Translations under genes and position numbers: made by a program
In this document: in pieces, positions 1 to 11,124 of the stretch
Position numbering within the stretch: the stretch's first letter is position 1
Layout of the letters: every line of letters begins with the position of its first letter
The notes under the pieces: generated by a model
What the model was told of the DNA's origin: nothing
The model's database searches: none
Seen by the model: only the letters and a program-made list of their open reading frames with translations
Origin: Thalassia testudinum
Lineage: Eukaryota > Streptophyta > Magnoliopsida > Alismatales > Hydrocharitaceae
Direction: 5' to 3'
NCBI GenBank assembly: GCA_037157565.1
Contig: JAZHRO010000013.1
Location: forward strand, 76,563,501-76,627,500
Length of the DNA stretch: 64,000 bases

Positions 1-754
1 ACTTAGATTAAGAGCAACTTGTCAACACAAGTTGATTTGGATGAGTTCTCGGTGCAGAGAGGTAGGAAATTCCCCTCGAAGGCGTGCAATGACATACCAT
101 CTCCTCGGTGCTTGTCTCCTAGGATATCTAAATATCCTATTGGGGGCACGTAAGCATCTTGTGCTGATTCAGGTACCATGGGCGAGATTATCTGAAATCT
201 CGATTGCCAGGGTTTGAATTTAGCTACAGAACGCCATAGGAGACACTATCTCGATGTGTCGAAAGCCAAGGTTCTGAAGGTTTCCATGGGCGGTGCTATC
301 TCGAAGCATTGATTACCAGAGACCTTGTGAGAATTGATGGTGGGAGCAAGGAATCCGATACAGACCATGTTTTTAAGCCAATTCGAAATTAGAAATAAAG
401 AGAAGAAAAAGAGAGGAAATGCTCTCCAAAATGTAAAAATTCTTCTATCTCTCTCTTACAAAAATGCACTGTGAGCTAAACCTGGACTAACCATATTACA
501 AGCACAGGTGCTTTAACCGCTGAGTTCAACGAACCTTAGGATAGTTTCTGTGAGCCTTAGAAACCTTTGTGGAAGACTGGGGCTAAAGCTAGTCAAGTCC
601 AGATCTTAGTTGGTCCTTGAGTACCTCTAGGCCTATTATTAGCATTTTGACTTAATTTTTAAAGGGAAGAAAGAATCAGGACTCTGAACATCAAAGCATG
701 GTCTAGAATTTGAGTTAAATTCATAAGATTTTGCTAAGGGACTAGCAAAAGTTA
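1..754 (+). other. 3' internal region of an LTR element extending left of the window
   Basis: No coding frame is recognised. It is assigned to the 3' untranslated internal part of an LTR retrotransposon because it runs directly into a polypurine tract and an LTR start at 767. The phrase around 732-755 (GGGACTAGCAAAAG) recurs just before the 3' LTR of the Athila-type element at 19231-19247, which supports a related 3' end. The short open frame at 32-217 has no recognisable domain. Confidence 0.5.
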
Positions 755-766
755 GTCATGGGAGTA
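755..766 (+). other. Polypurine tract (plus-strand primer) before an LTR
   Basis: A short purine-rich stretch (CATGGGAG) sits directly before a TGATGATAACG LTR start. In LTR retrotransposons this site primes plus-strand DNA synthesis. The equivalent site at 19248-19262 has the same context. Confidence 0.5.
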
Positions 767-1850
767 TGATGATAACGTCATCATCAGTCATATCTAGCTT
801 TAATTAGTCATAATCAATTGATAAATGCTCCTACATAACTGCCAGAAGACCATAACTCATTACATATCCTTTCTGAGAGAAATGCATGAAAATAGGGGTA
901 AATCTATAGTTTTAACAGAATCTCCTAATTGCAGAGCAATCATGGGATTTCTCAAGGATTAAATGAAGGTCAAATGGTCATAAATGTCTAATAAGTGGGT
1001 CTGTGTAGACAGAAACAGGCTTTCGTATGTTTCAAGAATTAATGGACATCTAAAACCTTAAAAATAGACCCGCTTAAGTAATTGAGGTTCTAATCAGGAT
1101 AAATATCACCTAAACCTTCTAAAAATCATAGAAAAATATTTTATAAGCTTTGGTATACTTGCTTTGACCATTGAAACCCAATTTGACCTAAAATAGAGTC
1201 TCAGACAGGCAATTGCCCTAATTTAGATTTTTGCATAAATTACCTAGTCAAACTTAATCAAAACCTAAATCTGACTTCACCATCAAATTTCTTGGGTCCA
1301 AATTAGGTTTGTACCAAATTTGGATCCAATCAGAGATCATATTGACCTAGTTTACATTTCAGTCCAGTCTGACTCTTTTTATCACATATGCACCCCTAGT
1401 TTTTTGAATTCCTTACAAATGGGTCCCTAAGTTTGTTGCCTTCTTTGTAATCAGGTCCATCCGCCATTATCGTAGAGGAACTCCTACTTCAACGACCTTC
1501 AATCAGAGATTTCTCTCTGATTCCTTGGTAGATCTCTCCCAAACATGGAAGGAGGACTCCTGACGAGATCCACTTCCATTTGAACCTCTTCATGACCTTA
1601 CAAATCCATCCAAAGGCTCATGTGAATCATTTGAAGTAGTGGGTCTCCTATTTCGTGAAGCTTCAAAGACTCCAAGCTTGGAAGGCCTCCTTAAGCCCTA
1701 TAAATAGACCCCTGTTGCACGGCCAAGTTCCTTAGCTAGGTTTAAGGCCACAAATCCCTCTTCTTTCTCTCCCAGGATCGGCTTCAACCTATACTACAAC
1801 ATATCTTTTATAACATTGATTTCCCATGACAAAAGGAAAAAAAATTGTAG
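767..1850 (+). mobile_element. 5' part of an LTR, family B (related to 25060-27615)
   Basis: It starts TGATGATAACGTCATCA and then follows, with much divergence, the order of phrases seen in solo LTRs B1 (25060) and B2 (37343): a stretch on opening 'gaccataac', then 'tagttttaacag', then 'aaatgaaggtcaaatggtcataaa', then 'gggtct' plus 'acagaaacagg'. A TATA box lies about 930 bp from the start, close to the spacing in B1. The sequence stops resembling B1 soon after the TATA box, so the LTR is truncated or chimeric. The right boundary is a guess. Confidence 0.55.
1698..1707 (+). promoter_or_regulatory. TATA box of the LTR starting at 767
   Basis: CTATAAATAG lies about 930 bp from the LTR start. 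B1 has its TATA box about 945 bp from its start, so the position matches the retrotransposon promoter. Confidence 0.6.
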
Positions 1851-2140
1851 TCACAGTTCTCATTTTGGTGTTTTCTTTTTTGTTTCAATTTCTGCGGTAC
1901 TATGTTAATTTCCTGCTGTACTTGTTCCGTTTTCTTTAGTTTTGTACTTGTGCATTGGATGACTATGGTTGTTTTAATATCTTCTTCAATTCAATTTTAT
2001 TTCTACTTTTCATATTTATACGTGATGTGATGTACTGTGAATATTTTTATTATTTTATGTTTATGCGATGGATGACTAGATCTTGGATATTTGAAAAATC
2101 AACTTAAGTTCCTACTAGGGTAGGGACTCCGATTGTAACA
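1851..2140 (+). mobile_element. Tail of a second LTR type fused to the first
   Basis: The phrase GGATGACTAGATCTTGG followed by 'agttcctactagggtagggactc' and the ending GATTGTAACA resembles the last 90 bp of the solo LTR at 8340-11124 (GACAACTAGGTCTTGGG, then 'ggtcctgtagggattcggg', then GGGTCGTAACA). It does not resemble the end of family B. The join near 1850 is therefore probably a chimera or a nested insertion. Boundaries are approximate. Confidence 0.35.
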
Positions 2141-2859
2141 ATATTCTTTTGTGTTAAGACTTGAGGGTGTTAATAGGTAGGCTTTTGTCAAGTAAGGAGA
2201 CCAAGAGGTCTTATTGAGGTACTATTGTGATATATTAAGGACACTTTAATGTAAGCAAACCCAAGAGAGTCTACTCTATAATAGGTTCTTAGTGGATCCT
2301 AAGTTAGTGGATTGAACGGTAAATCATGCTTAATAAAGCGTGAGATTTGAGATGGAAGGCATTGGGAACTAAAGAATGAGAAGAATAAAAGTTACATTAA
2401 AGAGTATGTGAATGAGTAGATAGAAATAGGTAGATAACACAACAAATAAGGTTCATTGTAAAGAATAGGTGGCTAAGGGTTGGTCAGGCAATAATAGATT
2501 AAGCACTAATGAGAGGAAAAAGGAAATTTAGTTTGACCTGCGGATGAATGAATTAGAGATTACGTAAAAAATAATTGAGCTAGTTTATGTTTTTCTTGTT
2601 GATTCCTCATTGACCAATTACCAATGCCTTGCTTTACCCTCATTCTACTTAAGTTTGGGCAAAGTGCAAAGAAAATGACTTCATAGTTCCAAGAGAACAT
2701 TAACACTTCTTGTATGGTAGGCTTTAATTTCAATTTTATATTTTCTGTTGCTTATACATTTATGCTATTATTAGTTGATAATATAATTGGATTTGAAGGG
2801 ATTGTGGTTTGTGAAGGGTAAATTTCACAACACTAGTTAGAGGGTCATGACAGAAGGGA
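2141..2859. other. Unassigned AT-rich sequence
   Basis: No recognisable coding frame, repeat or LTR end. It separates the LTR tail on the left from the minus-strand copia remnant on the right. Confidence 0.4.
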
Positions 2860-4080
2860 ACTAAATTTTTAAGAATCTTCTTACCATAAGGTGCTTGAGA
2901 AATGGTTATCCCCTTATTGATTTCATCAACTTAAGCACTAAGTTCACGTTGGTAACTTCCATATCCTTTATATCAAATTTATTACTCAACAAGGATAGTT
3001 TCATTCACTCCATATTGGGTTCAAACACATACAGGCATACGAGAACAGACGTATCATCTTTGAGTGCAGAATAGACACATTTATTAGATTTATGAATAGT
3101 AAAGCCATAAGAGTGAATTGTCTATATAGATCTCTTCTTCTAGATGGCCATGTAAGAAGGTGGTCTTCACATCCATCTAGTGGAGTGGGATCATAAATGA
3201 AGGCCAACATCGTAAGTGTTTAGATCATAGTCAGTTGAGTAATAGGAGAGAAGGTATGCAATCAATCAATATTTCCTTTTTCCTAGAAACTTTGCAAAAA
3301 TCTAACTTCATTTTTACGATTCATCTTGACTAACTTTGCTCTTAAAGACCCACTTACACATAATTATAAAGCACCTTAAAGGGAAGTCCATCAATTCCTA
3401 TGTGCCATTTGAAATAACTGACTCCATTCACATTAAGTGCATTCTTTCCATTGCTTGGCTTTAGTTGAAGCCATTGCCTCTTTACATGATGTTGAAACAC
3501 CTTGAATCTAGTAATAAACCCACTAAATCCTTTGATATTTTTGGTCTTTTAGTCTATGTTGGCTCAAAATTCTCTACATGTTTGTTAGGATCAAATGATA
3601 GCTAATTCCTACATGTGACATCTTTTACACTTGTTTAAGAATAAAAAGAAATGGCATCAACATCATTTGTTTATATTTTGAGGTTCAAGCTATGTCAATT
3701 TTCATAGGGAAGATATCCTCAAGAAAGTAGCATCAACAGTTCAAGTTTGGTGTTAACATTAATATCAAAGATCTCAAAATTAATTACTAAAAATCTATAA
3801 GCATAATTGTTCTCCACATAAACCAAGAAGATCATGTCAACCCTTTTAGGATCAAGCTCTCTTTTCTTGTGTTTTAGGATTTGTAAGGAAAACTTAGCCT
3901 TTGAAATATTTGAAACTTGGTTTTCTATTCCTCTATAATTTATATGGACTATTATTCTTATACTTATGGGAAACTCCATTTAGAATATGACAAGAAGTAT
4001 TCAAAGCTTCCTCCCAAACTTTATTAGGGTCTTATTTTTGGTTTCGGTATTCTATTAGATTAAGAAGAATATAAGACAAT
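2860..4080 (-). pseudogene. Ty1/copia pol remnant: integrase C-terminal region and reverse transcriptase
   Basis: Reading the minus strand, 4080-3660 gives the copia integrase C-terminal pattern: EALNTSCHILN, then KTQEKR..., then ENNYAYRFLVIN and EIFDINVNT. Next, 3530-2990 gives EAMASTKAKQWKE, CKWVFKSKVSQ and MDVKTTFLHGHLEEEIY, the start of the copia reverse transcriptase. Weaker matches (HKFNKCVYS, FDIKDM) continue to about 2860. Frames change several times and stops are frequent, so it is dead. Gag, protease, RNase H and LTRs are not seen here. Confidence 0.85.
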
Positions 4081-5196
4081 AACATCATAAACTATGTTAA
4101 AGACTTCCTTTGTTTAATAAGTAGCTAATATGTATGCTCTCCACTTTTATCTTACCAGAACTATATAAGAGCTTTTCCCCTCTATGTTTCCACTTCCTGC
4201 TTAAAGATAAGAAATTTTCTAAGGCTTCATCCTTTTTCTTAAGTGTATATACATAGTAGTATCTCCTATATCTCTAGTATATTCATAGATATCTATGTCT
4301 ACTATGTAGAGAACCTCAAGTGCCCTTAACTACATATTGAAGGGGGTGTCTCTAGTTTTTTTCTCGTATAGTTTTCACATTTTCTTAATTTATTTATATT
4401 GTAATCACGTATTATGTTTAATTTTCTTGTTCATTTTAGAGGGTTGAAATTCACATGACGATTTTTTTTTAATCAAAGGCTCAATATAGAAAACATTCGA
4501 GAAACAAAATGAGAGCGAGAATTAACTAACTCTCAAATGTTGTACAATTAGAGAAGAGCTTTGATGAGCGAAGAAAAGTCAGACACATTTTGAATGGCTT
4601 ATAAAGCCCAACAAGCCTTGACTAGGCCAAAAAGAGAGCTAGCCTAACACCAAGGCGAGGAAAGCTCATGGCATCGATTGCAAACATGTCGTCAACACCT
4701 TAGGTGGTCCCCCTGATCCAACCAAATTAGCCAGCTCACTTACTTGTTGAAGCCACTCGGAATGACAAGTTTTCCTCATTTTCCTGATCCTCAGGCGATG
4801 AGGTTCGCTAGAAGGACTAAGGCTAGCCAGGTCATTATAGGGCCATGTCAGATGGTGCTAAGTGAAAAGGCGAAGTGATAGCTGGAAGGATGAGGCAGTA
4901 GTTCAGAAGATGAAGCAACATATGAAATGATTATGCTCCCTAAGGAACAAGTAAGTACTGGCCTTAATTACGATCTAAAACCCTTATAAAAATGCATCCA
5001 TGTACTCAAAAAAGGGTAATCATGCCAATTGTACTTTAGCAAACAGAAAGAAAACTTCTCTAGTGAACTATTGAGGGTTAAATCCCCTCTTCAGATGTAC
5101 ACTATTTAGGCGAAACTAGTTAAAAACTCCTTATCTATTTCTATGTTTTGTGCTATGATTTGCAAGTTCTTTGATCGAGTCCTAAGACTACAATCA
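4081..5196 (+). mobile_element. Probable 5' LTR and flank of the Tat-like gypsy element (start not defined)
   Basis: The right edge is suggested by a CA ending at 5196 followed by a degenerate primer binding site and, further on, a gypsy gag. The left edge of the LTR could not be found. No matching 3' LTR could be recognised after 34733, so this call rests only on position. Some of 4081-4440 may be more of the copia remnant on the left. Confidence 0.35.
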
Positions 5197-5218
5197 TTTA
5201 ATGTCATCTATGGGAAAT
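5197..5218 (+). other. Degenerate primer binding site of the Tat-like gypsy element
   Basis: The sequence TTTAATGTCATCTATGGGAA resembles the site after the 5' LTR of Tat-lineage gypsy elements, which has a GGCGCC core followed by 'ATCTATGGGAA'. Here the core reads AATGTC. It is the annealing site for the tRNA that primes minus-strand synthesis. Being about 340 bp upstream of the gag frame fits. Confidence 0.5.
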
Positions 5219-5228
5219 TTGAACACTC

Positions 5229-5231
5229 TAA
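5229..5231. repeat. Target-site duplication of the MITE (TAA), left copy
   Basis: TAA here is repeated at 5530-5532 directly after the right end of the MITE. Confidence 0.7.
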
Positions 5232-5529
5232 GGCCTAGTTTGGTAAGGGGGATAACCCCTCAAAATAGGGGTTAACCTTGTTTGGTGGAAAGGATATTTT
5301 GACTCGGGTTAAGAGGACTTAACGTGGGATAATTTATTCTTGGGTTGATGGGGGATAAGCTATTTTTGTGGGTTATCCCATGTATTTTCGCAAGTTAACC
5401 CAAAAACTTTCCAAACAGGCATAAGTTAACCCAGTAGGATAACCCTTATGACTTCCAAACAAAAATGCAAGATAATCCATTTGCCAAAAAGTTATTCCAT
5501 AAAATCTATCCCTCTATCCAAACTAGCCC
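5232..5529. mobile_element. Tourist-like MITE (PIF/Harbinger type), 298 bp
   Basis: The left end GGCCTAGTTTGG and the right end CCAAACTAGCCC form terminal inverted repeats that extend imperfectly over about 25 bp (a GGGGGATA-type block against TATCCCTC). The element is flanked by the 3 bp duplication TAA at 5229-5231 and 5530-5532, as expected for PIF/Harbinger. The interior repeats GGGTTATCC/GGATAACCC blocks, giving strong self-complementarity. There is no coding capacity. It sits between the primer site and gag of the gypsy element. Confidence 0.85.
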
Positions 5530-5536
5530 TAACTAG

Positions 5537-7140
5537 TTGAAAAGCCAAGGGCAACTACCTAGGGATATGCCTTCCAAGGAAAAGAAGCTATTTGGTCTCA
5601 ACAAGGGGTTCGATGATGAAACAAGCATCCCCCCCAAGGACTTAAGAAGATGCTTTGAGGAGGAGGTAGACTCCTTTATTGCGAAGGGAGAGGAAGTTCT
5701 AGCTTGGGAAGATGAAGATAAGGAAGAATCTCATAAGCTCGAAACCCCAAGCCAGGAGGATCCTTGCAACCCTCTCCAATAGGTGAAAGAGGATGAGAGA
5801 AGGTATTGAGAGTGGCTCCAATCCATAGCTGAGGAGACATGCAAGTTGGCATAGTCACTCTGGGACGCTTAGGCCTTGAGGGAGGCAACTCTTAAGGCTA
5901 AGGAGGGTCCTATGAACCAGGGTCCATTGCATAAGAAGTCGAGAGAAGCTCTCATTTGCCAGGTTGAGGTGGAGAACGCCCACCTTAAGCAGCATCTGGA
6001 TGAGCTACAATAAGTAGTCCACTGCTAGACAGGGAGGGACCTTAAAGAGGCATCCAAAATCTTGGAGATAAACACCTAGTCCTCTCTCAACCTACCCTAC
6101 CCCCACCGAAATGATCAGGTAGCTGACATTGTCCTGTAGGTCACCTGGGCGATGAGGGGGACACATGGGAGGTTGTTTGTCATGGCATCCCCCTTCACAG
6201 AGGAGGTGATGTATACACTCCTCCCCTAACAATTCAAACACCCCACTTTGCCCCAGTATGACAGAACGATTGACCCAACTATTTTTGTTGAAAATTACCG
6301 ACAATACATGTTGATCCACGGCTGCTTGGATGTAATCCTGTGCTGGGTGTTCTTGTCCCTACTTACTGGCAACGCTCATGAATTGTTTAGTGACTTACCG
6401 GTCAAGTAGATTAGCTCATTTCAAGAGTTAGCGGAGAAGTTCTGCTAGCACTTTTCCAAGTCGTAAAAAACTACGGACAACCCCGAGCAACTGGCGGAGA
6501 TTCGCTGGAAAAAGGAAGAGACATTCTGGGCCTACCTCAATCATTACAAGGTGCAGTAGACCTACCTTAAGTAGGGTCTCTTGGACCGTGACTTTTGGAA
6601 TAGCATGAAGGACCTTTGGCCATGTAGAATTGTGGAGCTCTAGGATTGCATGAACCATCATGAGGATAGGGACGAGTCCTTTCGCCTCGCTTAAGAGTGG
6701 TCGACATGCTTGAGGAGGCTTACACAGATAACTTGGGCATATGAGGCTAGGAGTGCCGAGACAACCAATAGCCCAGCCGGTGAGTGGATCACCGGTAGAA
6801 TTGACTCAATCATGATAGCTGGCATTGCTAGGATGACTAGGTCAACAGGCATTGTCAAGACGAGCGAGCCAATAGATAGAAGTAAAGGAGAGAGGTGTAC
6901 CAAGGGTGCACCCCCCTTACCTATAACCAAGTGGACATTTTGGTAGAGGTCCTCAACATCAATTAGGTGAAACTCCTCCCACCTCCTCCGTCTCTACACA
7001 GACTCCCCTCGAATGGCCTCTACTGTCATTACCATTGGGCGAAAGGTCACTTGACCAAGAACTGTTGAGATCTCCATGACCAGATTGAGTCTCATATTAG
7101 GGATGGCAACCTTGCACAATATGTTTGATGCAACGAGGTT
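5537..7140 (+). pseudogene. Ty3/gypsy (Tat-like) gag: capsid domain and zinc-knuckle-like motif
   Basis: The first 81 codons from 5537 are open and acidic (EEEVDSF, EDEDKEES). About 6110-6690 holds the plant retrotransposon gag domain: LPQYDRTIDPTIFVENYRQY, then SSFQELAEKF, then EQLAEIRWKKEETFWAYLNHY. At 7030-7120 comes CHYHWAKGHLTKNC followed by DLHDQIESHIRDGNLAQYV, the histidine/cysteine motif and tail that precede protease in Tat-type elements. Gag would form the capsid and package RNA. In-frame stops occur throughout, many of them TAG where CAG or TGG would be expected, so no full protein can be made. Confidence 0.85.
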
Positions 7141-7579
7141 GATAAAGGGAAGAATCCCTTGGAAGACCTAGAGGAATTAGATCGGACCCAACTGTAGTGC
7201 TTTAGGGGAGTGAATGTTGTGATGTTTAATGACCTTTGAGGTTGTGAGGACATTTTTGATGCTTGCCGGGCGAAGGACTCAGCCAGGACCTCCCACTTGA
7301 AGAGTACCATCGTTGAGCATTAGACATTCTCGCTTGATGATGCAACAGGGCATCTGTCTCTGCCCTGCCTGAACAACCCCGAGAGCTTCAGCTGTCAAGT
7401 GAGCTAGTAGCTGTCATGGATGTGATCTTTGGCATCTATGGCAGCTCCAGCTAGACGACCATCTCCTAAATAGACCCAATCTAGGCTACCTTAGCCTTCT
7501 CAAGATGGGAGACTGGGTCCTTCTACCACGAGGTGGAAAAGGATGTTGGCATAATGTTTCAATGCCTCTCGGATCTAGG
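7141..7579 (+). pseudogene. Gag-protease linker of the Tat-like gypsy element
   Basis: It is read as broken coding sequence in the plus strand (for example DKGKNPLEDLEELDRTQL near 7140). Nothing beyond its place between the zinc-knuckle-like motif and the protease identifies it. Confidence 0.5.
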
Positions 7580-7935
7580 ATGCCATAACGACCCTTTGCT
7601 GGTCACCCTCATGGTGGTCAGCCGAAACCAACCATGTCTATTGGTCGACAGGGGAGTGTCGTGCATGTACTCTTCCTTAAGACCCTAACCCAGCTTGCAT
7701 TCAAGGAGAAGGACCTCATCCCGTCCCACTACCCAATAATGGGGTTCGGTAATCATAAAGTAATGCCCAAAGGGGAAATCGACCTCCTGGTCACTCTCCG
7801 GGATGGGAATCAATATTTGAACTTGACAACCACCATTACCGTGGCCAACCTCTCCACCATGTTTGAAGGGATCATTGGATGACAATTTATTTCCAAATGA
7901 TCATCTTTCGCTCCCCTATCGATATCAGTATAATC
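7580..7935 (+). pseudogene. Aspartic protease of the Tat-like gypsy element
   Basis: The pattern NDPLLVTLMV, then LLVDRGVS, then VLFLKTLTQL, then DLIPSHYPIMGFG and EIDLLVTLRDG matches the retropepsin-like protease of plant gypsy elements. This enzyme cuts the polyprotein. The catalytic Asp-Thr-Gly reads Asp-Arg-Gly here, and a frameshift follows directly, since the downstream part is in the frame opening at 7634. It is inactive. The 82-codon open frame at 7634-7882 is the surviving C-terminal half. Confidence 0.8.
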
Positions 7936-8109
7936 CATGACGATTAGTTAGTAGGGCAAGAGCTCCTCCACATAGAGATGGAATGTACTGTCTAGTGGAC
8001 CACCCTAAAGCCACAAATGTGGGGAAAGAAGAGAGCGGTAGTCAACGCCCTTACCTCGGGAAAGGCGCATTGGTAGAGGAGCTGTGAAAACCAGTACAAT
8101 TGGGGTCCA
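7936..8109 (+). pseudogene. Protease-RT linker of the Tat-like gypsy element
   Basis: Degenerate plus-strand coding sequence (SPIDISII at about 7915, then GKKRAVVNALTSGKAHW). It has the position and length of the variable linker between protease and reverse transcriptase. Confidence 0.5.
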
Positions 8110-8339
8110 CCATGATGATGGTGTAACTCTACCCTAGAGATTCGACAAAGATGGTCCAAATCAATGTTGACTTAGAAGAAGAACAAGTGAATGATCTACT
8201 CCACCTGCTCTGCTGGAATTCTAAAGTCTTCGCTTAGTTCGCCTATGGCCTGTTGGGGATCGAACCCCTGGAGATCAAGCATTGCCTTAACATCTTGCCA
8301 GAAGCCCTCAATCAAGAAGGTGTGCCTCCATAAGTCCAC
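8110..8339 (+). pseudogene. Reverse transcriptase N-terminus of the Tat-like gypsy element (fragment 1)
   Basis: VQINVDLEEEQVNDLLHLL, then NSKVFA, then LLGIEPLEIKHCLNILPEA matches the lead-in of plant gypsy RT (a 'DVFAWS..DMPGID..' type stretch followed by 'HRLNV'). The frame is cut at about 8339 by the solo LTR at 8340-11124 and resumes at 11127. Stops are present. Confidence 0.8.
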
Positions 8340-11124
8340 TGATGAAAGGACCCGTTGCTTTTTAGTCTTTTAAGACATCTGGAGTTTCAGTCAACATCTG
8401 TCCAAACGTTTGGACACAGGCCCAAATGTTTGAAAGTGGGAATTTTTGTACATTCCTTTACGCTTTGCGTGGGGACGGCGCGTAGAGCTTCTCTCTCCTC
8501 CTCACCCCTCACCCCTTAAACCCTAACCCCATTCTATTTAAACCCTCTTCTCACCACCCTCACCCCCTTACCACTAGCCACCACCACCTCCAGCATCCTC
8601 CTTGTGCGGCAGTGGCAAGGGAGAATGAGAGTGATGAGAGCGAGGGCGAGCAAGGGAGAATGAGAGGGTGAGCGAGGGAAAGAGGAAGGAAGAGCATGGA
8701 AGGTCGGAGGACCTTTGGGAGCTCGGCAGAGCTTGCGCGGCCGACGGCGGGCACGTGCATGAGGAGGAGGGGCTCGGGGAGGCAACCTCCCGACCCTCTG
8801 CAGTTGTTGGAGCTGCTGTGGTGCGTTGCGGGCAATGCTGTGAGGAGAGAAGCGACGTGGAGGAGGTTCTGGTACTGGAGGTTTTCCAGTATCAGACATC
8901 TGGGGCATTGACCAGACATCTGGAGGGGCACCAAGACGTCCAGAGCTGAAGTTGGACGTCTGAAAGCATTATATCGTGCGAGGTACGTACCTTCCTACAC
9001 TACTTTCCGCCATGCAGGTTGTAGCGCAAGAGATGTCGGCTGAAAATGTACCTGCGATTTTCATATGCAGGTGCGGGACGTTGGAAAGGCACGTGGTGCA
9101 CCTTGCCAGGCACTTTTGGATGTCTGACCTCTTCGCTAGACGTCTGACGGCCCTTCCAGATTACTGGAAGGAGGGTGAGATGTCTGGAGCTGCCCCCAGA
9201 TGGTCACGGAGGGATCCAGACATCTAAGAATACCGCAAGAAACACAATGTGAGATCTAACATCTTTTAAGACGTCTAGGACTAGTCCCAGACGTCTGATT
9301 TTGGACAGTAACTATGTTTTTGGCCCTTTTTGGGCCCAAACGAAATTGGATTTCCGCAAACAAAGTACCGCTGTTTTCCACTCGAGTTTCTCTACGTGTT
9401 CGTGTTGAGTACCTATTATTTTGACCTCGTCTGATGTAAATTAGTCGCTGGTACAGGTTACCAGCCAGTGGCATGTTTGGGGCTTGTGGAGACGACGAGA
9501 TCTGCGGCACAGGCTCCCATTATTCCTGTGATACCCGGTAGAGTGGTTTAATTCAATTGATAAGATGTGAATAAAGAATATGATTGCTTAGATTAAATTG
9601 ATCGAAACTCTAGGATGTGGAATGAGCCCTACGGTAGAAGTGTATGAGCCTGATGTTGAGCTAATCTGTTTACTTGAGATGCATGTTAAAATATGAGCTG
9701 TCTGTATGTAATGAGAAATTGAACTGTGAAACCACAAGTGCATGTATATGATTGAGAATTGAATTGTGAAAATACGAGCTACCTGTATCTAATGAGCAAT
9801 TGAACTGTGAAACCACAAGTTGCATGTTTATGATTGAGAACTGAATTGTGAAAGCATGAGCTATCTGTATATGGATGAGGAACGAGTTATAAAACATGAG
9901 ATCTGAGTATGTATAAATGAGATGAATATGAGAATGAACCCTACGGGGAATTAGGAGTAGAACTCCTATGTATGAAAGGAATCTGGAATGTAGACGGAAA
10001 GTGTGCTAGCCCTTTTGTACGCGGTACCAAGGAGAGCAACTGTCCCTTTTTAGTGTAGAGCAAAGCTAGCCGCCCTTGGGTTGAAACCCAGGGTTAGGAT
10101 TGGCCACTCTACATCGACTCCTGTTGGCCCTCGCGTATGTGATACTGAGGCATGCTACTAGTGTAGGGAGGGAGCTAACCACCCTACGAGGCCTGGTGGT
10201 AAGCTAGCCACCCTACACCGACTTTGTTAGGCCCTCTGGGCAAACCGGGGTAGTTGGACAAGGGTATGCTGACTATGGAGGGGTGAGACCCTTGTTTGGT
10301 TCTGAGGGGTAAGACCCCTGTTCTGAGAGGGCAAGGCCCTATACTGTTCCGTGTTGTACTTTGGGCATACCCGCTAGCGGAAATGACTGACCACGTGTCA
10401 GTGCGGGGTAGCTACCCATGTGCTTTCACGCGTGTCGTAGTCACTGCTACATCTCGACAGTAACCTCAGGGTGGTTGATTGGGTGTAGGACTACCGTGGG
10501 AGACTCTCCCAGCCAGGAGAGCACCACATGTACCTTCTGCTCCATGGAAAAGACTGCAATCAAGGTCGTTCCCACGAGGAACAAGCAAGATCAAGAAATA
10601 CTTGAAAACTTTGTGAAATAGATGAACCAGAAATACATAGATGAGATAAAAAGAAATGAGAATGAAACCTGCCTATTTGTTTTTACTTTACTTGCACATA
10701 AATAAGGTAAACACGACTCTACTCAGCATTCGCTGACTCTATCTTTTTGTAACCCTGTTCAGGACCAGGAGTTGAGCAGCCTGAGTTTTCGACCGCAGAG
10801 GGAGCTGGGCCCAGTCGAGCCCAGCCGTAGTAGTTTTCTTTCCAGCTCTTTTGTTTCTGCTGTAGTTGTGAGTACTGGACTTCAAAATTACTGTTCTTGT
10901 TACTTTCTATTTTCTATTGTTGTAGTGGCATGTACTATTTTTGAGACAGTTACTCTACTTTCCTTTACTGTTTCATTTCTTTTTCTTTTGCTTAGTTATA
11001 TTACATGTGTGAATGTGGTTTATTTCCTGCTTTTGGTTATTTCTTGTTGGACAACTAGGTCTTGGGATTAGTCAAGGCTAGTCGATCTCAGGTCCTGTAG
11101 GGATTCGGGAATTGGGTCGTAACA
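8340..11124 (+). mobile_element. Solo LTR of a gypsy element, about 2.8 kb, with CpG-palindrome motifs
   Basis: It starts TGATGAAAGGACCCG and ends GGGTCGTAACA. These ends are imperfectly complementary, as in long gypsy LTRs that begin TG..CGACCC. It splits the RT: fragment 1 ends at 8339 and fragment 2 starts at 11127. There is no primer site after it, no tract before it and no second copy in the window, so it is a solo LTR. A clean 5 bp duplication was not found, so the ends may be off by a few bases. Open frames inside it on both strands (8534-8949) follow local GC-rich sequence and have no domain. It carries at least five GACGTC hexamers and several decayed forms. Confidence 0.7.
8373..9300. 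repeat. Dispersed AGACGTCTGG-type palindromes in the 8340 LTR
   Basis: GACGTC occurs near 8935, 8953, 9138, 9269 and 9289. One-base variants (GACATC, GATGTC) in the same context 'CAGACATCTGG' occur at about 8374, 8895, 8912, 9119, 9178 and 9219. A second palindrome, CCAAACGTTTGG, lies at about 8401. See the findings on LTR palindrome arrays. Confidence 0.7.

Noticed and set aside
8534..8949. Overlapping open frames of 93-124 codons on both strands
   Set aside because: They follow a locally GC-rich part of the 8340 solo LTR. Overlap on both strands and Arg/Pro/Ser-rich composition point to chance.
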